Below, in pieces: positions 1 to 5,825 of a DNA stretch of 8,570 bases. Source of the DNA: Actinomycetota bacterium (lineage in GTDB: Bacteria > Actinomycetota > CADDZG01 > WHSQ01); NCBI GenBank assembly GCA_016781115.1, contig JADDQX010000095.1:1-8570 (forward strand). The letters are read 5' to 3'. The notes under the pieces were generated by a model. That model had not been told where the DNA came from and ran no database searches. It saw only the letters and a list, made by a program, of their open reading frames with translations. Made by a program: the position numbers and the translations under genes. Every line of letters starts with the position of its first letter. Positions within the stretch are counted from its first letter, which is position 1.

Positions 1-1
1 C

Positions 2-316
2 GTTGCGCGCATCTTCGAGCGGGAGGCGTGGAACGACATCTACGAGATCGGCTCGCGCGAGGTCATGACGATGAACGAGGTGGTCCATACGTTGCTCGAC
101 GTCATCGGCAAGAAGCGACCGGTGCTCCCAATCCCGTCCCCCCTGCTGAAGCTCGCGACCGCGCCCTTGAAGGCTCTGCCCAACCCCCCGATGACGCCGC
201 AGGGCATCGAGTTCGCGACGCAGGACGGGCTCGTAGATATCTCGAAGACGGTCCGGGTGCTGGGAGTGGAGCCGTTGTCTTTCCGAGACGGCGTGACGCG
301 GTACCTGAAGCGATGA
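2..316 (+). CDS. NAD(P)-binding SDR/NDUFA9-like epimerase, C-terminal part (5' truncated)
   Basis: The reading frame is open from the window edge and ends at TGA 314-316, giving 104 residues of a longer protein. It resembles the C-terminal half of atypical SDR proteins (NAD-dependent epimerase / complex I NDUFA9-like). The visible signs are a YEIGSREVMTMNEVV stretch (family pattern 'Y-[ED]-[IL]-G-[GS]-x-E-x-[LM]-T-x-x-E'), then a 'GKKRPVLPIPSPLLKL' segment, a 'PPMTPQGIEFATQDGLVD' segment, and a final 'LGVEPLSFRDGVTRYL' helix. The Rossmann fold and the catalytic Tyr-Lys would lie upstream, outside the window, so substrate and activity cannot be judged. The first ATGs in the frame (65 and 71) are internal Mets, not starts, because homology-like sequence continues upstream of them. 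The gene overlaps the next one by 4 bases (ATGA). Family assignment is by recall of sequence patterns; the exact function is unknown. Confidence 0.72.
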   Translation, partial: VARIFEREAWNDIYEIGSREVMTMNEVVHTLLDVIGKKRPVLPIPSPLLKLATAPLKALPNPPMTPQGIEFATQDGLVDISKTVRVLGVEPLSFRDGVTRYLKR

Positions 317-618
317 GCATGCACCGCGAGGAAGGTCCGCCTCCCATAGATGCGAAACACCGCATCCCGGTACGAGTCGTCGCCATCTTCGGCTGCTACG
401 CGTTGTACTTCTTCTTGAGTCGCCGCCAAACCGTCCCCGCTGCTTTCATCGGACTGGGAACTCTGCTGATCGTCCTGGCGCTGATCGACAGGTGGACGTT
501 GTGGCGGCGCAACCGGTCCGGTCTTCTTCAGGTTGGGCAGACCCTTCTAGGGGCGGCACTTCTTGCGCTCGGGATCTTCCTGTTCATTACGGCAACGGAT
601 ATGCGCCCGGTAACTTAG
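313..618 (+). CDS. small three-helix membrane protein, unrecognised
   Basis: This is a 101-residue protein starting at the ATG inside the ATGA overlap with the SDR gene; a second in-frame ATG lies at 319. The frame is open further upstream (to 28), but that part is only the shadow of the SDR gene. After a polar N-terminus of about 18 residues there are three hydrophobic stretches, at about 20-35, 41-58 and 71-93. The first two are separated by an SRRQ turn, and the last two by a basic loop rich in Arg (DRWTLWRRNRSG), which suggests a cytoplasmic loop. There is no signal-peptide cleavage pattern, catalytic motif or Cys cluster. Its stop codon TAG (616-618) lies 4 bases before the ffh start and its AG forms the start of the ffh Shine-Dalgarno-like run. 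I do not recognise the family. The close packing suggests co-transcription with the SDR gene, but a functional link is not shown. Confidence 0.72.
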   Translation: MSMHREEGPPPIDAKHRIPVRVVAIFGCYALYFFLSRRQTVPAAFIGLGTLLIVLALIDRWTLWRRNRSGLLQVGQTLLGAALLALGIFLFITATDMRPVT

Positions 619-622
619 GAGC
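611..622 (+). promoter_or_regulatory. possible -10 element directly before ffh (leaderless candidate)
   Basis: TAACTT (611-616) fits the TAnnnT -10 form and is followed by only 6 bases before the ATG at 623, which is the spacing expected if the transcript starts at the start codon. The AGGAG run (617-621) sits 1 base from the ATG, too close for a standard Shine-Dalgarno. No good -35 is visible. The alternative is simple coupling with the upstream gene, which ends 4 bases before ffh. Confidence 0.25.
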
Positions 623-1978
623 ATGTTCGACACCCTGTCCGGCCGCCTCGACGACATCTTCACCCGCCTTCGTTCGAAGGGGCGTCTCTCCGAGAAGCAG
701 ATCGACGAGGTCTTGCGCGAGATCCGCCTGGCCCTGCTGGAGGCAGACGTCTCGCTGAAGGTCGTGAAGGCATTCGTCCGCGATGTGAAGGAGCGGGCGG
801 AGGGGGCCGAGATCCACAAGAGCCTGACCCCGGCGCAGCAGGTCATCAAGCTCGTTCACGCCGCGTTGATCGACGTGCTCGGTCACGAGACGGTGGGGCT
901 GCAGCATTCTCCGGCTCCGCCGCGGAAGATCCTGATCGCCGGTCTCCAAGGCTCGGGTAAGACGACTGCTGCGGCGAAGCTGGCGAAGCTCCTGAAGACC
1001 CAGGGCCGCAAACCGATGCTGACCGCGTGCGACCTCCGGCGCCCGGCCGCGATCCGGCAGTTGCAGCTCTTGGCGGAGCAGGCGGGGGTGCCCGTCTACG
1101 CGGAACCGGATGCGTCGCCCGAGGACGCTCCCGGAGTTGCGGAGCGGGCGCTCAGCGCGGCGAAGGACGAGGGAGCGACGGACCTCATCGTCGATACAGC
1201 AGGTCGCTTGCACGTGGACCCCGATCTCATGGCGGAGCTCGGAAGCGTGGCCAAGGCAGTGAGCCCCACAGAGACGCTTCTCGTGTGCGACGCGATGACG
1301 GGTCAGGACGCGGTCAACGTCGCGCAGTCGTTCCTGGAAGAGGTCGAGCTGACCGGGATCGTGCTCACGAAGCTCGACGGAGACGCCCGCGGCGGTGCGG
1401 CTCTGTCCATGGCATACGTAACCGGGCGCCCTATCAAGTTCGCCGGCGTGGGCGAGAAGCTCGGCGATCTGGAGCCTTTCCACCCCGACCGCATGGCGTC
1501 GCGCATCCTCGGCATGGGAGACGTCCTCACCCTGATCGAGAAGGCCGAGTCGGCGTTCGACGAGGCCGAGGCCCGCAAGATGGAGGAGAAGCTGCGGAAG
1601 GCGGACTTCACCTTCGAGGACTTCCTGAACCAGATGCAGGCGCTGAAGAAGATGGGGCCGCTGTCGCAGGTCATGGGGATGATCCCGGGGATGTCGAAGC
1701 TCCCGGTGGGCGACATGCAGGTGGACGATCAGCTGCCGAAGATCGAGGCGATCATCCGCTCGATGACGCCGCAGGAGCGGAACGACCCGTCGATCATCAA
1801 GGGCCGCCGCCGGGCGCGGATCGCGGCCGGGTCCGGGACGACGATCCAGGAGGTCAACAAGCTGGTCAAGCAGTTCGACCAGGTGCGAAAGATGGTGAAG
1901 GCGATGTCGGGCGGCGGCAAGGGCGGCAAGATGCGCCTCCCGGCGGGCATGAAGCTGCCCCCCGGCATGAAGTTCTAG
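623..1978 (+). CDS. ffh: signal recognition particle GTPase Ffh (SRP54)
   Basis: The protein (451 aa, normal length) is the bacterial SRP subunit. It binds 4.5S/SRP RNA and signal sequences of nascent membrane and secreted proteins, then docks with FtsY at the membrane. The N domain is at about 1-90, with the family start MFDTLSGRL and the 'LREIRLALLEADV' helix. The G domain has P-loop GLQGSGKT (107-114), the DLRRPAA box (137-143), DTAGR (191-195), TKLDGDARGG (249-258) and 'FAGVGEKLGDLEPF' (273-286). The Met-rich M domain (about 325-428) has 'MGPLSQVMGMIPGM' and the RNA-binding segment 'IIKGRRRARIAAGSG'. The tail ends in a repeated PxGMK pattern. The start at 623 agrees exactly with the family N-terminus, although the AGGAG run ends only one base before it. 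ffh-rpsP is a common neighbour pair; the frequent upstream partner ftsY is not present here. Confidence 0.97.
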   Translation: MFDTLSGRLDDIFTRLRSKGRLSEKQIDEVLREIRLALLEADVSLKVVKAFVRDVKERAEGAEIHKSLTPAQQVIKLVHAALIDVLGHETVGLQHSPAPPRKILIAGLQGSGKTTAAAKLAKLLKTQGRKPMLTACDLRRPAAIRQLQLLAEQAGVPVYAEPDASPEDAPGVAERALSAAKDEGATDLIVDTAGRLHVDPDLMAELGSVAKAVSPTETLLVCDAMTGQDAVNVAQSFLEEVELTGIVLTKLDGDARGGAALSMAYVTGRPIKFAGVGEKLGDLEPFHPDRMASRILGMGDVLTLIEKAESAFDEAEARKMEEKLRKADFTFEDFLNQMQALKKMGPLSQVMGMIPGMSKLPVGDMQVDDQLPKIEAIIRSMTPQERNDPSIIKGRRRARIAAGSGTTIQEVNKLVKQFDQVRKMVKAMSGGGKGGKMRLPAGMKLPPGMKF

Positions 1979-1988
1979 CTGCTCCAAC

Positions 1989-1997
1989 TGCTACCAT
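1989..1997 (+). promoter_or_regulatory. possible extended -10 promoter for rpsP block
   Basis: TGCTACCAT (1989-1997) fits TGnTAnnnT, an extended -10 element. It lies in the 53-base gap between ffh and rpsP and would put a transcript start near 2003, giving a leader of about 29 bases with a good Shine-Dalgarno. No clear -35 box is seen upstream, and the site is short, so chance is possible. Confidence 0.3.
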
Positions 1998-2018
1998 CGG
2001 GGCTCCCCCGTCCTTTTT
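1998..2018 (+). terminator. small hairpin plus T-run between ffh and rpsP (weak terminator or attenuator)
   Basis: CGGGG (1998-2002) and CCCCG (2006-2010) pair perfectly across a CTC loop and are followed by TCCTTTTT (2011-2018). This is the shape of a short intrinsic terminator, although a 5-bp stem with an interrupted T-run is weak. It lies after the ffh stop and before the rpsP Shine-Dalgarno, so it could lower read-through and set different levels for Ffh and S16. If transcription starts at about 2003 (see the -10 candidate), the stem would not form in full in that transcript. Confidence 0.35.
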
Positions 2019-2031
2019 CCTTAGGAGAGAC

Positions 2032-2484
2032 ATGGTTCGGATCAGGTTGATGCGCGTCGGCAAGAGGAAGCAGCCGTCGTACCGAGTGGTGGTGGCTGAC
2101 GCCCGTAGCCCGCGTGACGGCCGGATCATCGAAGCTATAGGCCATTACCAGCCTCGCCAGGAGCCGTCGGGTGTGGTGATCGACACCGAGCGGGCGCAGT
2201 ACTGGATCGATCGCGGCGCTCAACCCTCGAACCAGGTCCGCAAGCTCCTGACGATCGCGTCGTCTGGAGGGGCCGAGCCGGCGGCGGCCGAGCAGCCGAA
2301 GAAGGCTCCGGCGAAGATCAAGGCGACGCCGGCGGCATCCGTGGCCGAGGAGGCGCGGGAGGACGACGAGGCGGGAGCCGCCGAGCTCCCCGAGGCGGTC
2401 GACCAGGCGGCGGCGGCCCCAGACGCGGACACGGGGCAGGTCCCGGGGTCAGAGGCGGCCGAGGGCGAGGACGACCAAGGTTGA
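2032..2484 (+). CDS. rpsP: 30S ribosomal protein S16 with long acidic C-terminal tail
   Basis: The protein (150 aa) is the small-subunit assembly protein S16. Residues 1-78 are the conserved core: MVRIRLMRVGKRKQPSYRVV, 'VADARSPRDGR' (21-31), 'IEAIGHYQPRQEP' (33-45) and 'ERAQYWIDRGAQPSNQVRKLL' pattern (53-73). Residues 79-150 are a low-complexity extension: first Ala/Lys/Pro-rich, then strongly acidic (EEAREDDE, EGEDDQ). Core S16 is about 80-90 residues; long tails of this sort are known in actinobacterial S16. The ATG at 2032 is preceded by TAGGAGA (2022-2028) at good spacing. The same frame is open far upstream through ffh, but that is a phase artefact. The stop TGA (2482-2484) overlaps the TTG start of the KH gene. 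Confidence 0.96.
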   Translation: MVRIRLMRVGKRKQPSYRVVVADARSPRDGRIIEAIGHYQPRQEPSGVVIDTERAQYWIDRGAQPSNQVRKLLTIASSGGAEPAAAEQPKKAPAKIKATPAASVAEEAREDDEAGAAELPEAVDQAAAAPDADTGQVPGSEAAEGEDDQG

Positions 2485-2717
2485 CGCGCCGGCTCGTCGA
2501 GTACCTGGGGCCGTGGCTGCTCGACCATCCCGATGAGCTGGAGATCCAGGAGGCGGAGGGCGAGCGAGGCGCGCTCGTCTTGGAGCTGACGGTGGACCCC
2601 GAGGACATGGGAAAGATCATCGGCAAGCGGGGGCGCATCATCCGCTCGATCCGGTCGCTGGCACGCGCCGCCGGACAGACCGAAGGCGAGACGATCCTCG
2701 TCGAGGTGGTGGACTGA
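2481..2717 (+). CDS. khpA: KH-domain RNA-binding protein, KhpA type
   Basis: The protein (78 aa) is a single-KH RNA-binding protein of the YlqC/KhpA family, which in other bacteria pairs with KhpB and binds many RNAs. The GxxG loop is visible in GKIIGKRG (44-51), preceded by 'LTVDPEDM' and followed by a basic helix 'RIIRSIRSLARAA'. The length is normal for the family. The start is TTG at 2481, inside a TTGA overlap with the rpsP stop. GAGGA (2467-2471), still within rpsP, lies 9 bases before it and can serve as Shine-Dalgarno. The family N-terminus 'LVEYLGPWLLDHPDEL' begins only five residues in, so no better start exists. Position between rpsP and rimM is the standard one for this gene in Gram-positive bacteria. 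Identity as KhpA follows from size, motif and context. Confidence 0.93.
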   Translation: MTRRLVEYLGPWLLDHPDELEIQEAEGERGALVLELTVDPEDMGKIIGKRGRIIRSIRSLARAAGQTEGETILVEVVD

Positions 2718-2731
2718 CGCACCTGTCCGGC

Positions 2732-3217
2732 ATGCTGTTGGCCGGCGAGGTCGGCAAGCCTCACGGCACCGCAGGCGACGTCTACGTGGTTCGCATCTCC
2801 GACGACCCTCACCGTTTCGACCCCGGCGCCGTCCTGACCCATGGAGATGGTCGGGAGCTGGTCGTGGAGTCTGCCCGCGTGCACAGGGACCGCTTCCTGG
2901 TCCGCTTCGAAGGCGTCGCCACGCGCGAGGAGGCCGAGGCCCTGCGCGGCCCCCTCTACGTCCCGGCCGATGCTGTGCGCGAGCTGGGGGAGTCCGAGTA
3001 CTGGGAGCACGACATCATCGGATGCAGCGTCGATCTGCCCGACGGCACCGAGCTCGGGACGGTGGCCGACGTGATCATCCGACCGGCGCAGGATCTCCTC
3101 GAGGTCGATACTCCGGCGGGATCCCGGCTGATCCCGTTCGTAGAGGCGATCGTGAAGGAGGTGGATCTGGACGGGCGGCGGGTCCTGGTCGATCCCCCCG
3201 AGGGCCTGTTCGACTGA
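2732..3217 (+). CDS. rimM: ribosome maturation factor RimM
   Basis: The protein (161 aa) is the 16S rRNA processing factor that binds S19 and helps mature the 30S head. The N-terminal RimM barrel starts with GEVGKPHGTAGDV (5-17; family G-x-x-x-x-x-HG-x-x-G) and includes 'VATREEAEALRGPLYVP' (62-78). The PRC-barrel half begins at 'EYWEHDIIG' (89-97) and contains 'GTVADVI' (109-115), 'DLLEV' (121-125), 'RLIPFVEAIVKEVDL' (132-146) and the family end 'VDPPEGLFD' (153-161). The ATG at 2732 fits the usual N-terminus; there is no other in-frame ATG/GTG/TTG near by. No good Shine-Dalgarno lies within 5-12 bases of it, so initiation may depend on ribosomes finishing khpA 14 bases upstream. Only 2 bases separate its stop from trmD. 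Confidence 0.95.
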   Translation: MLLAGEVGKPHGTAGDVYVVRISDDPHRFDPGAVLTHGDGRELVVESARVHRDRFLVRFEGVATREEAEALRGPLYVPADAVRELGESEYWEHDIIGCSVDLPDGTELGTVADVIIRPAQDLLEVDTPAGSRLIPFVEAIVKEVDLDGRRVLVDPPEGLFD

Positions 3218-3219
3218 CG

Positions 3220-3891
3220 ATGCACATCGACCTGGTCACGATCTTTCCGGAGCTGGTACACCCGCATCTGGAAGCCAGCTTGCTCGGCAAAGCGATCCAG
3301 AACGGCAGCATCTCTGTCCGGGTTCACGATCTGCGGGAGAAGGGCCGGGGGAAGCACCGATCGGTCGACGACGCTCCCTTTGGAGGCGGCGCCGGCATGG
3401 TCATGCGTCCCGAGCCGATCTTCGAGACCGTCGAGCCGCTGAAGCGCGCCGAGAGCTACACCGTTCTGTTGTCTCCGAGAGGCACGCTCTTCCGTCACGA
3501 GGTGGCGCAGCGTCTCTCGCGTCTCGACCATCTCATCCTTGTGTGCGGCCGCTACGAAGGGGTCGACGAGCGGGTCGCGGAGCACCTGTGCGACGAGGAG
3601 GTCTCCATCGGCGACTTCGTGCTTGCCGGAGGAGAGATCGCGGCGCTGGTCATCGTGGAGGCGGTGACGAGGTTGCTGCCCGGGGTGCTGGGTAATCCGA
3701 CCTCTCTCCATTCGGAGTCGCATGCCGCCGGCGCGCTCGAATATCCGCAATACACGCGGCCGGCGGAGTACCGGGGTTGGAGCGTGCCCGACGTGCTCCT
3801 GTCGGGCGACCATGCCGAAGTGGCGAGGTGGCGGCGGGAGCGATCGGAGGAGCTGACGGCGACGCGCCGGCCGGACCTCGTGCAGGAGTGA
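3220..3891 (+). CDS. trmD: tRNA (guanine-N1)-methyltransferase TrmD
   Basis: The protein (223 aa) is the SAM-dependent enzyme that makes m1G37 in tRNAs and prevents +1 frameshifting. The SPOUT fold with its trefoil knot is recognisable from 'IDLVTIFPE' (3-11), 'DDAPFGGGAGMVM' (50-62), 'LSPRG' (84-88), 'LVCGRYEGVDERV' (107-119) and 'SIGDFVLAGGE' (129-139). The C-terminal part has 'PGVLGNPTS', then 'EYPQYTRPAEYRGW' (174-187) and 'VPDVLLSGDHAEVARWR' (189-205). The conserved Arg of E. coli position 154 is R151. By ungapped reading, the residue matching catalytic Asp169 of E. coli TrmD is E166, which is notable. The ATG at 3220, two bases after the rimM stop, fits the family start; the longer open frame upstream is a shadow. 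The frequent next gene, rplS, is missing. Confidence 0.96.
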   Translation: MHIDLVTIFPELVHPHLEASLLGKAIQNGSISVRVHDLREKGRGKHRSVDDAPFGGGAGMVMRPEPIFETVEPLKRAESYTVLLSPRGTLFRHEVAQRLSRLDHLILVCGRYEGVDERVAEHLCDEEVSIGDFVLAGGEIAALVIVEAVTRLLPGVLGNPTSLHSESHAAGALEYPQYTRPAEYRGWSVPDVLLSGDHAEVARWRRERSEELTATRRPDLVQE

Positions 3892-3933
3892 TGCCCGCAG
3901 TTTGACCCGAGCTGCCGAGGCCGGACGCGAGGG

Positions 3934-3950
3934 GGAGGGACAATGGAGAG
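3934..3950 (+). promoter_or_regulatory. uvrC start region: GGAGG, GACAAT and an out-of-frame ATG
   Basis: The 59-base gap after trmD holds GGAGG (3934-3938), 12 bases from the uvrC GTG at 3951, and GGAG (3945-3948), only 2 bases from it; neither spacing is ideal. GACAAT (3939-3944) is -10-like and ends 6 bases before the GTG, as would suit a leaderless transcript. TTGACC at 3902-3907 looks like a -35 but is 31 bases from GACAAT, and nothing like a -10 sits 16-18 bases after it. The reading is tentative. Confidence 0.25.
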
Positions 3951-5825
3951 GTGGCCACCCGCACCCGGATAGCTCGCCCCGAGGCGGGCTCTATCCCCAC
4001 CAAGCCAGGCGTCTATACCTTCCGCGACCGAGACGGGCGCGCGATCTACGTGGGCAAAGCCAAGTCGCTCCGCAGCCGCCTGTCCAACTACTTCGCGAGC
4101 GACCTCCATCCGCGCACCCGCGCGATGGTGGAGGCCGCGACGGACGTCGAGTGGATCGTGACCGACAGCGAGGTGGAGGCCCTGCACCTAGAGGTCAACC
4201 TCATCAAGCAACACCGCCCCCGCTACAACGTCCGCTACCGCGACGACAAGAGCTATCCGTACCTCGCCATCACGCTGGACGAGGAGTACCCGAGGGCGCG
4301 GGTGATGAGGGGGCCGAAGAAGAAGGACGTCCGCTACTACGGCCCCTTCGCGCACGCCTATGCGATCCGGGACACCCTCGACCTGTTGTTGCGCACCTTT
4401 CCGATGAGGACCTGCTCGCAGGGGGTCTTCGATCGCTGCCGCCGGCGCAACCGTCCCTGTCTCCTCTACGACATCGAACGCTGTGCCGGACCCTGCGTGA
4501 AGGCGGTGACGCCCGAGGAGCATCGGGCCATCGCTCTGGAGATGTGCGACTTCCTGGCCGGCGACATCAAGCCGGTGGTCGAGCGGCTCGAGCGAGAGAT
4601 GAAGCAGGCCGCCTCGGAGCAGCAGTACGAGGTGGCGGCGAAGCTACGCGACCAGTTGGCGAACGTGAGCAAGGTCATCGAACGCCAGCAGATGGCCTCG
4701 TCGAAGGCTGAGGACATGGACGTCATAGGCCTCGCGGAAGACGAGCTGGAGGCGGCGTTCCAGGTGTTCTTCGTCCGGGGGGGCCGCGTCACCGGACGCA
4801 AGGGGTACGTCGTCGACAAGGTCGAAGACCTCCAGCCGGAAGAGCTGATCGCCAAGTTCCTCGAACGCGTCTACGCCGACGGCGAGGTGCCGCGTCAGGT
4901 TCTCGTTCCCATCGAGCCCGCGGAAGGGGAGTTGATCGAGATGTGGCTGTGCCGCCTGCGCGGCGCCAAGGTCGAGGTGCGTGTCCCGCAACGGGGAGAG
5001 AAGCGGGCGCTGTTGGAGACGGTGACGGAGAACGCACGTCAGGACTTCGCGCGCCATCGCCTGAAGCGCGCGAGCGACTTCGCGGCGCGGACGAGACAGC
5101 TCAACGAGCTTCAGGGTTTCATCGGCATGGACGAAGCCCCGCTTCGCATCGAGTGCTACGACATCTCCAACACCGGTGAGACCGAGGCGGTCGGCTCGAT
5201 GGTGGTGTTCGAAGACGGTCTGCCGAAGCGTTCCGACTACCGCCGGTTCGCGATCAAGTGGACCAGCGGCCCGGACGACGTAGCGATGATGGGAGAGGTG
5301 ATCCGACGAAGGTTCTCGCGCTATGTAGAGGAGCAGTCGGGAGAGTCCGGACGCTCTAGACGGTTCGCCTATCCGCCCAACCTCGTTGTGATCGACGGAG
5401 GCAAAGGCCAGCTGAACCGGGCGGTAGAGGTGATGGACGAGCTGGGGATCACGGGAGTGGCGGTCGTGTCCCTCGCGAAGCGCATGGAGGAGGTCTTCGT
5501 GCCGGGCCGGCCGGATCCGATCCAGATCCCACGCGGCGCCGACGCGCTCTACCTGTTGCAGCAGATCCGGGACGAGGCGCATCGGTTCGCCCTCACCTAC
5601 CACCGCTTGAAGAGGGGCAAGCGGATGACCCGTTCGGCCTTGGACGGGATCCCCGGCCTCGGCGAGACCCGCCGCAAGCAGCTGTTGAAGACGTTCGGTT
5701 CGGTGAAGCGGGTGCGCGAGGCGTCACTCGAAGAGCTAGAGGCGACGCCGCGGCTCCCGCGAGCGGTCGCCGCGGCCGTGTACGAGGCCCTTCACCAGGA
5801 ACACTCCGGAAGGCAGGCGTCGTGA
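3951..5825 (+). CDS. uvrC: excinuclease ABC subunit C (UvrC)
   Basis: The protein (624 aa, normal length) makes both incisions around DNA lesions after UvrA/UvrB loading. The GIY-YIG nuclease domain is at about 18-96: GVYTF (20-24), 'IYVGKAKSLRSRL' (32-44) and the metal-binding Glu in 'ALHLEVNLIKQHRPRYN' (E81). A Cys-rich segment follows, with C155, C163, C170, C178 and C182; C155/C170/C178/C182 match the arrangement that binds a 4Fe-4S cluster in E. coli UvrC. The UvrB-binding UVR motif is at about 205-240. The RNase H-like 3' nuclease has D404 (YDISN), D442/D443 (GPDDVAMM), D482 (IDGGKGQL) and H544 (DEAHRFA). Tandem helix-hairpin-helix motifs are at about 562-616. GTG at 3951 is the only in-frame start that fits. 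rapZ overlaps its end, forming the usual uvrC-rapZ-yvcK series. Confidence 0.97.
   Translation: MATRTRIARPEAGSIPTKPGVYTFRDRDGRAIYVGKAKSLRSRLSNYFASDLHPRTRAMVEAATDVEWIVTDSEVEALHLEVNLIKQHRPRYNVRYRDDKSYPYLAITLDEEYPRARVMRGPKKKDVRYYGPFAHAYAIRDTLDLLLRTFPMRTCSQGVFDRCRRRNRPCLLYDIERCAGPCVKAVTPEEHRAIALEMCDFLAGDIKPVVERLEREMKQAASEQQYEVAAKLRDQLANVSKVIERQQMASSKAEDMDVIGLAEDELEAAFQVFFVRGGRVTGRKGYVVDKVEDLQPEELIAKFLERVYADGEVPRQVLVPIEPAEGELIEMWLCRLRGAKVEVRVPQRGEKRALLETVTENARQDFARHRLKRASDFAARTRQLNELQGFIGMDEAPLRIECYDISNTGETEAVGSMVVFEDGLPKRSDYRRFAIKWTSGPDDVAMMGEVIRRRFSRYVEEQSGESGRSRRFAYPPNLVVIDGGKGQLNRAVEVMDELGITGVAVVSLAKRMEEVFVPGRPDPIQIPRGADALYLLQQIRDEAHRFALTYHRLKRGKRMTRSALDGIPGLGETRRKQLLKTFGSVKRVREASLEELEATPRLPRAVAAAVYEALHQEHSGRQAS

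Noticed and set aside
28..312. 95-residue upstream extension of the small membrane protein
   Set aside because: It overlaps the SDR gene in another phase, is Arg/Gly/Pro-rich, and the ATGA start at 313 explains the gene better.
1936..1978. Repeat of PxGMK at the Ffh C-terminus as a novel element
   Set aside because: Gly/Met/Pro-rich tails are common in bacterial Ffh; two short copies do not support more.
587..1987. 466-codon open frame on the - strand across all of ffh
   Set aside because: It mirrors ffh in a high-GC gene, is full of His/Arg/Leu low-complexity runs, has no recognisable motif and would oppose a certain gene.
1027..2031. Long N-terminal extension of rpsP through ffh
   Set aside because: It is the out-of-frame shadow of ffh (Arg/Gly-rich); the S16 family start is at 2032 with a good Shine-Dalgarno.
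3022..3219. Extension of trmD upstream into rimM
   Set aside because: TrmD proteins begin at the 'M-x-I-x-x-x-T-x-F-P-E' segment, which matches the ATG at 3220.
3902..3930. TTGACC as the -35 of a uvrC promoter
   Set aside because: No acceptable -10 lies 16-18 bases downstream (ACGCGA there), so the match to TTGACA alone is not enough.
4644..5603. 319-codon - strand frame inside uvrC
   Set aside because: It lies wholly antisense to the conserved UvrC coding sequence and has no family-like motif; it is a codon-phase artefact.
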